NCBI RefSeq assembly: GCF_009905375.1
Contig: NC_133648.1
Span: 308,528,565 to 308,592,564 of the forward strand
Direction of reading: 5' to 3'
DNA length: 64,000 nucleotides
From: Apium graveolens
Taxonomy: Eukaryota; Streptophyta; Magnoliopsida; Apiales; Apiaceae
Shown: piece by piece, positions 21,519 to 32,428 of the stretch
How positions within the stretch are numbered: the stretch's first letter is position 1
Layout: every line of letters begins with the position of its first letter
Notes under the pieces: generated by a model
Database searches by the model: none
Seen by the model: only the letters and a program-made list of their open reading frames with translations
What the model was told of the DNA's origin: nothing
Translations under genes and position numbers: made by a program

Positions 21519-23135
21519 ATGATGTACACTAAAATGTTGAAAGTAATAATGTCCAAGAAACACAGGTTATTCAGTAGATCTAGTAGGATTCACCATGAGC
21601 CCGGGAGAAATTATGAAATTCTTTTTACTCAAGATGGTGATGTGATGCTTACGGATAATGATAAGCCTCTCACCTACCAAGATGCTATGAATAGTTCAGA
21701 CTCTGAGAGATGGCTAGAGGCCATGAAATCCGAGATGGAATCCATGTATAAAAATAAAGTATTGACTTTAGTTGATCCACTCGAAGGGGTAAAACCTATA
21801 GGGTGCAAGTGGGTTTTCAAGAAGAAAACTGACATGGATGGTAAAGTACAGACCTATAAGATGCGACTAGTGGCAAAAAGTTTCAAACAAGTTCATGATA
21901 TAGACTATGATGATACTTTTTCACCGGTTTCTATGGTCAAGTCCATCATGATTTTGTTAGCAATAGTTGCATACTTTAACTATGAGATTTGTAAAATGGA
22001 TGTCAAAACTGCTTTCTTATATGGGAGCCTTGAGGAGGATGTATATATGATACAACCTGAGGATTTTGTTGATCCAAAGTTTGCTAAGATAGTTTGTAAG
22101 TTGCTTTCATCTATTTATAGATTGAAGAAAGCCTCAAGGAGAATGAATATTCATTTTGATAAAATGGTCAAAGAGTTTGGCTTTATTCAAAATAAAGATG
22201 AACCATGTGTTTGTAAGAAGGTTAGTGGGAGCCATGTGACATTCCTAGTATTCTATGTAGATGACATATAACAAATAAGGAATGCCATACCTTCTCTAGA
22301 GGCTATTAAGACTTGGTTGAGAAATAGTTTCTCGGTAAAAGACTTAGGCGATGCTACCTAAATATTAGGGATCAAGATCTATAGAGATAGATTGAAATGA
22401 TTAATCGACCTAGTTAGAGTACATACATTGATAAAGTATTACATCATTTTATGATGCAAGAGACAAAGAAAGGATATGTTTCGATGTCTCATGGGATAGT
22501 GATCTCAAAGGATAATTGCCCCCCTAAATCATTAGATGATAAGGGCCATTTGAGAAAGTTCCAGATGCATCAATAATTGGATCTATAATGTGTACAATGA
22601 TATGTATTTATCCTGATATTTCGTATGATTTGAGCATGACGATTAGATACCAGTCTAATCCAGGTGAGGGTCACTTGATAGTTTTCAAGAATATTCTTAA
22701 GTACTTAAAGAGGACTAAAGATTTATTTTTGGTGTATGGAGAAGATAGGGAACTGGTTATAAAGGGTTACTCTGATACTAGTTTCTGAACCTAATTTTTG
22801 GACAGACAAGGATGATTACGATTTTATGTATGTTTTGTGTTTTGTCTAAATATAATTGATGTTAGCTTGAATAGTTCATAACAAGAACATTGATGATTCA
22901 ATGGAAGATGAATATATTGATAATTTTTGAAACAACCATGGAGACTATTTAGGCATGTCCTTAGGCAATATCGCCTTATTAATGAGATTAATGATTAAGG
23001 AGATATAAATTTAAAGTACATAGTAATGATAGTGTTGCAGACCCACTGACTAAGGCTTTGTCACAGCAGAAATACGATGGTCATACTAGTTCCATGAGTA
23101 TTAGATACATGGGTGATTGGCTCTAGTACAAGTGG
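21519..23135 (+). pseudogene. Copia pol fragment (reverse transcriptase to end), second copia family
   Basis: Joined to LINE RT at about 21467. An open stretch to 22269 gives the RVT_2 core: SERWLEAMKSEMESMYKNKV, GCKWVFKKKTDMDGKVQTYK, VDKTAFL-type MDVKTAFLYGSLEEDVYM, ending at FYVDDI plus a stop directly after the catalytic YVDD. Beyond it the frame is broken (STYIDKVL, KKGYVSMSHG, RYQSNPGEGH, NILKYLKRTKDLFLVYG). Most of RNase H is lost; a tail (VADPLTKALSQQK) lies near 23035. Resembles Tork/TNT-type copia elements. Confidence 0.85.
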
Positions 23136-23139
23136 GAGT

Positions 23140-24640
23140 TTTTAGTGTTTATGCCCTAGAGACAACACTATGATGTTTTAGTTTAAGACATTAGGATTAT
23201 TAATGTTTATGTTCTATCGATATTCTATTTATAATTTATTAATTCTTAATTTACTGCAATATAAATGTTAGATTAATAAATGTCCTTGGAATATGATATG
23301 CAATTCTATATCTCTAAGTACGTGACTTAGAAATGAAATTATGAGAATAGTATCAATATTCCTAAAGGTCCCTAGTCGAGTACTATTATTTAGGGACAAT
23401 GATAATGCATTAAGACTGGCGTGTTTGTTGATTGATGATCACATCTCATTGATCATAGATAAAGTGATACTAAAGTAAAAAACACAGGCAGATGTATATG
23501 TACATGGTGCTGGACAGACCCAATATGAGATTCTACATGTCTGTTATGTTATAAGTAATTCTCACAGTGATAATGATGTAATAGTCCTTAGACCTAAAGT
23601 CATTATATTTCTATACGAGAATTAATATACATTGATTCCATTAAAAGTTATTCTTGACCGGGTAATGATAAAAGTGGACATTGGGTATATTATGAATTGT
23701 ATGAGAAATATCAATGATCTAGATGTTATAAACCCTCCTATTTTAGGAGTGATATTATTGGCCTCTTGTGTGAGCTAGACTATGAAATGCGTGGCCACGC
23801 TCAAATGTTAATTTGATATGATAGTCTACTTATTGATCAAGGAAACCTGGATTAAACATTGATGATGATGACACATTATATGCCTCTAGTTTCATCTATA
23901 ATATGTGGTTAAAGGGATTATATTACATTGTACATTATTCACATAAGGTTTAATCGATCACTGATTCAATTATTATTACTTGGGTAGCAATGATGTATTA
24001 CTAGATGCCGCTCATTGTTTACGATTTTAAATTAGATTTAAAATTTATTGCCAATGTATTAATAACCTATAGGGTCACATACTAAGAATGCTTGAAGGAT
24101 TATTTAATTTAAATTGGATTTAAATTATATTAAAGTAATTCGAATTATTTATAATATTAGTTAAGTATGACTTAATTAATTAGATAAATATTGATATTCG
24201 AATTTACTAATATTAATTATGAAATTTATTTGTTAAATAATTAAGTGAGATTTAATTATATACAAATAGGAATTTCGAATTAATAATAACTTCTAATTAG
24301 TTAAGAGTTATAATTCGTTTTTCTACTCTCTATATAATATCTCTTGTGTGGCTGATTTTGTGTGCAGGACTTTTACTAAAACCCTAGCCACCAAAAGAGA
24401 AGATGAAGAGAGCAAGAAGAAATGGGTTTGTGCTAGTACACATCCAATCCTTGAGTTCAAACATTCGCGTGGATACATATATAGCGTAGATCGCGATATC
24501 AAGATGCGTGGTGATTGAACAGGCTTTGGATCTCCATTAGTCAACCAGTTGGTAAAGCTTCTTAAGGTAAACAATCTGATCTACGAATTAAATACACGTT
24601 TTTCGCATTGATCCTGCGGTGGGTTTAAAAATTCTGATTT
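23140..24640 (+). repeat. Probable 3' LTR of the second copia family
   Basis: Starts just after a polypurine-like ACAAGTGGGAG with TTTTAGTGTTTATGCCCTAG (first base probably mutated from TG). It contains an R/U5-like segment near 24330-24620 (CCCTAGCCACC, GGCTTTGGATCTCC, AACAATCTGATCTACG). The 3' border is not certain, so the end is approximate; no 5' partner is in the window. Confidence 0.55.
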
Positions 24641-26688
24641 TTTACGTTATTAATATTTATTGTTTCTGTTGCTCGAAACCCTTCAGTTTTTTATGTGCTC
24701 GAAACCCTTCAGTTTTAACTCCGGTTGTAGCTTCGATTTCTTCTGTTGGTTTGTATATATATACACGCACTTGTATATATGTATATATTTGTGTAGTGTT
24801 GCCTTGATTATTCCCTTGAATTCCGGTTACCGTCGCGTGAACTCCGGCTAGGTGGCCGGAAGTGTGTTTGTGCGTGCGTGTGTGCGTGTGTTGTACGATT
24901 GTGTTATTTGGTTGCTGTGGGTGTTGGCCCGTGCGGTTCCTGTGTTCCCCTGTTCTGTTTTTGCGATTTGAAACTTGGATTATTATATTAATTTTTGGAA
25001 ATTTTTCTGCAGGAAATTATTTTGAATGAATATTCGTGATATTACAATTTGTGTAGAAATTTTAGTAATCTGTGTAATTTATCGGGCACCAATAAATTGT
25101 ACTGCCCTTGACGATGAACTTCGGTGAGTCAACTAGTGGACTGCGATAATAATTATTATCCGAGTCCTAAGTTTCATAAATAAATATAATGATTTGTAAA
25201 AATGTTTTCAAAAATAAATTATATATTGGAGTTATACGTAAATAATTATGAGATTGTGGAATTGATGTTATAATGAAACTTGTGGATTGTGGTGATTGTT
25301 GACGTCGATTGTGATCGACAGGTAGGCTTATAAACAAAAGAGTTGCTGCCAAAATTTTCTAAAAATTTATTTTAATTACGAGAAAATGTACTTATTATAT
25401 TTAAACATTGTATCCCTATTTGTATACGGTCTATGTGATTACGTGATAATCTGTATAATATCTATATGAGTCGGGTTATTAGATTGGGTTATTAGGGTTC
25501 GAGGATATCAAGCATGTTGGTATAACTTATTAGGGTATTCTATATTTGTAGATTCCAGTCAAGTTTCGTCAGGACCGAAGTCAGCATAAAGGATACTTAG
25601 GGTTTCCGAAAGCGTTGCAAGGCAAGTACCCTGACCATTCGTTAATGGTTCAGTACGTACGAATAGCTAATGTTTTCTTCTTGTAAAGGAACATAAACGT
25701 TTTAAGTTACATATCACCTGTAGTTATAAATCACTGTTTTAAACCTGTTTTGGGGAAAAGTAACTTCAAAGTGTACCTATCTTGAATGAAAATGATTTGT
25801 GAACTGGATTTTCCACGTATGTTGTTAAAATGAATGGTTTTGAAATGAGATAGGTGCAAGTGTTTTTAAAATTGGATAAAACGATCAGATATGGTATACA
25901 TTGGGCCAGGGGGGCCTATTGAGGTGGCGTAAGAGGCTAATTCGGTTGCGCGCATTATATAACCGATTAGTCTAGCAGGTCAGACACCTAGCTAGTCTCT
26001 GCATTCCGGAACAGGTAAATGGGATGGCAGTTAGAGCCATCTGGTGTCGATAGCCTGATCAGCTGTCTTCACATATCCGTTACGTATCTAATTTGGTTTT
26101 TTGATTCCCGTAAGGGTATAAGTAATTGATACAATGGTTTTATAAATGTGGATAACATGCTAAAATTGGACTCTGGTACTTCCACAGCACTCTCCTACAT
26201 TGTTTTATTAAAAGCATGCTAGTCAGTGATATCCAGTAATCTCCGCTTTTCGTTATATAATATTGTTTGCATGATTACAGATCTGTTCCTATCATTGTTT
26301 ATATTAATATTTTTATCTTGTTATTCATATGTTGATACTGCTCAGCGATTATGCTCACCCTTGTAATATTATATATATATATCGCAGATGCCTAGAAGAT
26401 CAATCAGACCTTGGCAGAACCGTGTTTCAGCCCCTTAAGGACCCGGCTCCTCAGCGGTAGTTAGTATCAGACCACTTGCGGTCTGATGAGTTGCTGAATA
26501 AGTCAGTATGTGTCAGACTTTACAATAAATGGTTTGTAATAATGTGTCGCTTGTATCATACTTGAACCTGGATCGGATCTTGGTTCGGGGTCGTAATAGT
26601 TTAATATTAATAATAATCTTGTTGTTTATATTTCTGGTAATTGTGTTTGGTGACGTCAACTCCTGACCCCGGGGTTGAGGCCTTCACA
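24641..26688. repeat. Probable solo or partial LTR of a gypsy-type element
   Basis: About 2 kb of less AT-rich sequence without convincing ORFs. It ends CCCCGGGGTTGAGGCCTTCACA, a form common at 3' ends of large Ty3/gypsy LTRs, and directly abuts copia 3' sequence that recurs at 37440 and 47725. The left edge is not defined. Call rests on end shape and context only. Confidence 0.35.
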
Positions 26689-27075
26689 AAAATAGCTACA
26701 AGGAAGAAAAAAAATTCAGTTGTTACTTCTACTTCATTAAGTTTTGAATGAACCAACTATAGTAATTACTATATTTAATGAGGATCCAATTCTGCCAAAA
26801 GAAGAGCCTGTCAATCCTAAGAAAGGTGGGTTACAATTTTCTTTTCTAAAAGGACTTGAAGGCCATCAAGAATGAGAAAGGTTCAAATAAACTAGTCTTC
26901 AAGTATAAAATCTCCTAATTAGTAAAGAAGGCTGAGGACAATGACTCAATCATGTATCCAGCTAACATAGATGAACACGCTCTTAAATAAACTTCATGAT
27001 GACAAGATCCATTAAGTTATAAAATTGTATTCCTCCTCAAAAATATCTGAAACGCCAATATTTGACCATAAGAAA
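26689..27075 (+). pseudogene. Fragment of a copia 3' internal region (third copy)
   Basis: Matches 37440-37840 and 47725-48120 (AGCTACAAGGAAGAAAAAAA, then TTTAATGAGGATCCAATTC). Only about 390 bp remain, cut at 27075 by MITE-like sequence. Stops in all frames. Confidence 0.7.
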
Positions 27076-27437
27076 ATAATCAATAATATATACTTATCAA
27101 CGAGTGTTTATCGACCTAACTTATAAGTCGAAATTTCAACTTATAAGCTGATAAGTTGAATGTTAGTAACGTCATACTTTTTCTCAACTAATTTTGATTT
27201 TTTGCCTTTTTATTAACTTTAGTTTTAAAAATTATATTTTTAAATGTTAATCTAATTTAAAATTCACGAAATATTATAATTATATTTAAAATTTATTTAT
27301 TTTAGTAAAACAAATTTGAATTATAAGTAATTATCCAAACACTTATATAACTTATATATATTGATCTACTTATTATTTATAAATTACTTATTTACTTTAA
27401 GTCATAAGTCACTTATTTTAAGATTTTTCAAACGAAC
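27076..27437. mobile_element. MITE copy with ACTTATAAGT motifs, 5' end missing
   Basis: Matches the MITE at 52371-52785 from about its first 60 bases on (CGACCTAACTTATAAGTC, TTTTTGCCTTTTTATTAAC, ATTTACTTTAAGTCATAAGT). It ends TTTTTCAAACGAACTTAA, then ATTAACTAAGAGCATAAACTC as in the other copy. Confidence 0.65.
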
Positions 27438-27721
27438 TTAATATTAACTAAGAGCATAAACTCTAGATTACTAGGAAAAAATGGGGAAACTAGTTTTAAG
27501 TTTTATTTTGAGGTGCTATTTGTGCTGTTAATATTCATATTTTAAGGAAATGTCAAGTTTTAGGTGAAGAATATTGTGAAAAAATGTCAAGGTTTTAGGT
27601 GAAGAATATTGTGAAATATGGGTTGTATTGTGTGGAGGAAATCTGGGGTGTATGTATGAATGTTTTTTATATTTCCCATTTCTATGTGTGAGTATGTATA
27701 CTCGTTCCTCTTTTTATAGTC
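27438..27721. other. Repeated flank 5' of LTR type A
   Basis: Parallels 52786-53063 (GAGCATAAACTCTAGATTAC, AAAAAATGGGGAAA). Because MITE, flank, LTR and gag are in the same order at both places, 27076-29657 and about 52400-55045 are copies of one ancestral block. No gene. Confidence 0.6.
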
Positions 27722-28970
27722 TGTTGTGCAAGACATGCATGTATAATAGCAAGACTAAGTCATATTGACAACCCTAAGATTTAGTTATTTGATAATCAAT
27801 TTATATTTTGTATTATATTTCCTTAGTTTGCAAAAATGATTAGAAGATTAGATTGGAGTTTTTTTCTGTGAGTAGATTCAAGCTAAGTAATAAACTCTGA
27901 AAGAAGATAAAGCCATGATCATGTCGTAGAGAAAAGTGTAGAAGCTTGGAATTGAATAAAACTATTATATGAAAATTATTCTAAGTCAAGATATCAACAA
28001 GTCACAGATCAAGTTATATCGAGAAGACATCGAGAACTCCAATATGGCTTATAGAGAAGTCTCAGAGATATCCACAAGTCAAATGAAGATGCAAAGAATT
28101 GGAGATATCGACAAATCATTTCTGCATGTAGAGAACTCAGAGATATCGACAGGTTAAATGAATATTGAAAATATCGACAAGTCAATTTTTCATATAGAGA
28201 TCTCAGAGATATCGACAAGTCAAAATGGATATAGAGATATCGGCAAGTCATTTCTACATGTAGAGATCTCAGACATAACGACAAGTTATTTCACAAGTAA
28301 GAATCTAGAGACTTCGACAAGTCAAGATACCTATAGAGAACTCAGAGATTTCGATAAGTCATTATACTTATCGAGAAGTCACTTCTCTAAAGAACAAACT
28401 GGAGATCTCGATATGCCTCTCAAATACAAAATGCAGATAAGTTAAATATTCAAAATTATCAGTCAACAAATGATCTATCAAGTAGATTGAAAAGTCTACA
28501 AAGTAGGTGGAAGAATACAAGATCAAGGGATAAGATTAACTGGACAAAGGATGGTCACAAACCTGCAAGATTTTGCACATTTTTGCTAAGCTAGAAATGA
28601 AATAGAAAAAGGTTTCTTTAAAAAGTAGTTTAGTACATTTTAGTACAAGTATTGTAAACCCGTGCTGCTAGTGTTTAAAGCATGTATTGGTCCTTAGTTT
28701 AGATGTAACAAACAACTTCATATTTTCTTGTATTCTCTCAAGGAAAAAATTGAGTTCTTATATTTTTAAGAACACATAATTTATAGCAAGACAAACTCAA
28801 TTAATACAAATTAAGTGAATTTTAAAATATTGTGCTAGTTGATTTATTTTTGGTAACACAATATCTCTACAAATATAAACTACTTTGTTCACACAATATC
28901 CAAACAAGTTTAAAAAGGATAAAAATCCAAAAAACACATTCACCCCCTGAGTTGTATTCAATATCTAACA
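27722..28970 (+). repeat. LTR type A, second copy (1249 bp)
   Basis: Starts TGTTGTGCAAGACATGC and ends CAATATCTAACA, followed by a decayed primer site TGGTATTAGGG at 28973. Contains the TCGACAAGTC array. The left edge of the 10.3-kb tandem duplication falls inside it at about 27953. Confidence 0.85.
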
Positions 28971-29041
28971 AATGGTATTAGGGTAAAATTTGAAATTAAA
29001 CAGATAAAGATCTTGGAAGAATGAATATAAAAAAGATAAGC

Positions 29042-29657
29042 AATATCAAGATACCAGCCTTTGATAAAATCAACTATACACTAAGGAAGTAAAAGATATT
29101 ATTGTTTATAAGGATGGCCAATCCAATGTACATCCAGATTCTCAAGAATGGCCCTTTCACTCCCATGGAAAGGGTTGATAAATCTACTGATGAAGACATG
29201 GTCATTCCAGCTCATTATGCTCCTAAAGACCCATCAAAATACACAGAGCCTGAAAAGGAAAATGTTTTTCTAGACAGTGGCTTTCAACTAATATTGATAG
29301 AGTCACTTGATAATATTATGTACAACAATATTATCAACTATGACACAACCAAAAAGATTTGAGAAAAGATTGAAATTATGTGTGAGGGTACAGAGGAAGT
29401 TAGATCAAATCAAAGGAGAATACTGGTGTCTCAGTATGAGGGTTTCATGGAAAAGCCTAAAGAAGGAATTACTGAAGTTTTTGAAAGATTCAACAAATTT
29501 ATAAATGACTTGCAACTTCATGATAAATATTATGAAGCCGAGGAGGTTAACCTAAATTTTTTGCTAGCTCTTCCTGACCAGATTAAACAAAATATATCAG
29601 CTATTAGAGAAGGAAGAGACTTGAGCAGAATAACACTGGAGGTTAACCTAAATTTGT
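29042..29657 (+). pseudogene. Copia gag fragment (type-A family), copy 1
   Basis: Frames give IPAFDKINYTLRK, RMANPMYIQILKNGPFTPME, VIPAHYAPKDPSKYTEPEKE, then after a stop at 29361 CEGTEEVRSNQRRILVSQYE, KEGITEVFERFNKFINDLQL and YYEAEEVNLNFLLALPDQIK. Coding similarity ends at 29657 (ACACTGGAGGTTAACCTAAATTT), where unrelated sequence begins. Homologous to 6049-6670, 39360-39975 and 54410-55048. Confidence 0.85.
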
Positions 29658-31519
29658 TCACGATAAAAAAAATCACATTCTGTCATTATTATTATCATAT
29701 ATTATTTAAGATATATAGTACTCAATAAAGATAATATACACCCGTAAATATTTTTGAATAATATAATATTATTTAATTGATAGGAAAAAGTTGAGTATTA
29801 AAAATTATTAAGGGGTCGTTAAGTTCGACAAGGGATATCTAGTGGGAATCAGCAATCGGGTTAAAGTGGTAAGGGGTTGAGGTATCAATTATAATATTAT
29901 GTGATGGTCAAAATGAGTCATTTTGATTGTGCTAATCACTAAGTCTATAAATTTGGTGCATTTTGATTGGTGTAATTGTTGTGAATACAGTATGATCCAT
30001 CATTGAGAAGCGGAAGCCAATCACATGCTAAATTTTTTTAAAGTTCGTGAATTGTTAAAATTATTCAGGTTGTTGGTGGGAATTGAATCCTTACACTAAG
30101 AAGCGTGATGATACTATAAAAAAATTAATGTCCTTCTTTCATATAATAATGAAGATTCGAACTTTATAATCATTAGAATAATAACTTTCAAAATTATATT
30201 TAACGGTTTCAATCAATTTGATTGAAATATGTAGGGTTGTGGATAAAGTGAACAAGACAGGACACTGACCATACTACAAATAAAATTTTTAATGTTCAAT
30301 TTTTAATATCATTGTTTAGATTTTTACTTATCTTCATACTCTCGTAATATGGAATAGCATTCGATCTTACCACATCTTGGAGCGGTTAAGATAACCGTCC
30401 ATGGAGCAATATCTTTATTTTATAACATTCCAAAACGGCAATGGTATATAGGTATGGTAATGATATATAGGTATGGTGATCATAAATGCTAACAGAGAAT
30501 TCTTGAAGTTGTCAACTAGTGTCCTGCCCCAGAACACTTCTCTGGAAAATAAGCCGAATGCCACTTATCATGAGATAATTGAAGCAGACAACTATAAGGA
30601 CATTATGTTTGAGATAATCTATATGGAATGCCAAAAAGAGGTCTAAATGATGTGTCATGACACTCGTTTTAGCACTCTACTGGATTTGGACTGAGAGAAG
30701 CTCAATTTTTTTTTTAACATTTAACACCCTACAAAATATGTATATTACAACTCACTAAAGCTATATACCTACGTATCTAGTTTTAATTACACTGTTGAAT
30801 GAAGATGTCAAGAAAATTTGAGTGCCAAACATTGGAGCAAATTTGGTACCATTCATGAAAAAATGAAAGCGGTAACTTGTGAAATAAATAAAAACATGTC
30901 TACTTGTAACCGGTATTCTAAAAATTGGTCGATTAGTTGGATTTCGGAAGGGTCCCGTCTAGATTAATTAAAAATCAGGTTAAAGTCTGTTTTTTAAATC
31001 ATCAGGTAAAAGTCGGCCGATTCTGTCAAAAATCGGTCAGTTCGAGTCAAAAATTGGTCAGTTAATAAAAAATATTTTTCAAAGAAAAATTGAAATTCAA
31101 AATAATAGTTAATATTAATAATAGTTTATTAAATTATATTGACAATCATATGCCCCTAAATCTTAATCTTTAATAACTAGATGAGTTTCTTCAATTAAAT
31201 TAGTTTTATTTTTTGTGAAAATTTACTTGATCAATTAATTCATTTCATAATCTCATGTGGTTGATTTTCTATATAACTAATTCTAGCGGATCACAAATTT
31301 ATTCTAACTACTAAATAGTGAGTATTAATTATTTATGTATAAATCATTTATCAAATTTGTATATAAACCACTTAAATATCAAACATGAACTAATTGTATG
31401 TGGCATTACTTTTGTAATTTTTTTGAAATTTTATTGAAATTTAAATAGGTAATTTGATTAATTAAATTGCTTTCGATTAATCGCCAATTGTTGTATAATC
31501 GCTGAGAGATACCTCTATC
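29658..31519. other. AT-rich spacer with a short unrecognised coding trace and a CGATTAATCG-type repeat
   Basis: 30485-30646 is an open 54-codon stretch (NANREFLKLSTSVLPQNTSL, NATYHEIIEADNYKDIMFE) with no clear start; I do not recognise it. From about 30900 to 31519 is a repeat with CGGTCAGTT, ATTGGTCGATTAGTTGG and CGATTAATCGCC motifs, whose reverse complement recurs at 58720-58988 plus 63851-64000. The same spacer is at about 39976-41836. Confidence 0.6.
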
Positions 31520-32428
31520 CACTACGCCATAGATGGCATATCGCAACCCCCTCCCTAAAGAATGTTATCTAATATGTTACCTTAGATAGGGCAGTTATGA
31601 GCTAATTTAACATTATGTTTTTATGTTACCTTAGCCAAAACCGTGGTGTTGCATTAGGTCGAAAGTGTTGCAGCTTGCAACATTCTGGTCAAAGTGTTAC
31701 CTTAGAGTATCAAAACGTAAATATAATATTTTTTAAGATTAGTTATTAATTTAAATTCATTTTCAAGAATTTAGGGTGATATACAAATAGAATGAATAAA
31801 ATCTATCACGATATGCGAATTTTGTACATATTAAAACTTAAAAAAAGGTAAAAGAGGAATTAATTTGCAAAAAAAAATTAAATAAATATTTTAAACCTAA
31901 TAAAATTTTAAAATAGAATTTTTAAAAGTAATAAAACATATAAATTGTTGTCCTCTTGGTATGAGCACTGCTATATAAGTTTAAAAATAAAAATATTTGA
32001 ATATACATATTTATATATAAAATAAAATAAATAAATATAATATTTAAATATTTGAAAATAGATTTTTGGAATCATAGAAATTTGATAAGGATGTAAAATT
32101 TATGAAAATATTCATACCGCACCCAATTTTTTTGGGTAAAAGACCGCCTATTTTCGGCCCATTAAAACCCACACTGAGTCTCAATCTCATTACTCTCTCC
32201 CATTTTTTCGCTCTCTTCCCCGTGTGCTCTCTCAGTCTCATTACTCTCTCTCTCTCGATCTCTATCTACTATTTCTCTATCTACAGTTCAAAAAAGAAGA
32301 TGAGAGGCATGCTATTTCTTCCAGCCTTATAAGGTGAAGGTAGAGAGTGCCACCTTATAAGGTGAAGGTGAGGGTGCGAGGTGTGTGAGTCAGGGGGAAC
32401 CCCCGATGCAATAAAATAGAGAAAATGA
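31520..32428. mobile_element. CACTA end fragment, inverted relative of the right end at 36943
   Basis: Begins CACTACGCCATAGATGGCAT and, over about 200 bp, matches the reverse complement of the 36943 end (28 of the first 31 bases). Motifs like ATGTTACCTTAG and GTTGCATTAG repeat in it. No target duplication: the left flank is ATC, and the sequence runs straight into the complete element at 32429. Best read as a truncated element in opposite orientation; alternatively 31520-36943 is one element. Confidence 0.6.

Noticed and set aside
24619..25352. Short frames in the suspected gypsy LTR
   Set aside because: Not longer than expected by chance and without motifs.
27969..28445. Open frames over the LTR array (repeated EISTSQ and similar), also at 38203-38602 and 53307-53792, both strands
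   Set aside because: They follow the TCGACAAGTC repeat units inside LTRs; both strands are open, and codons only reflect the repeat.
32044..32332. Frame MKIFIPHPIFLGKRPP... and its copy at 42419
   Set aside because: Pyrimidine-rich tract (CTCTCT repeats) in a CACTA end; frame altered by indels between copies, no similarity seen.
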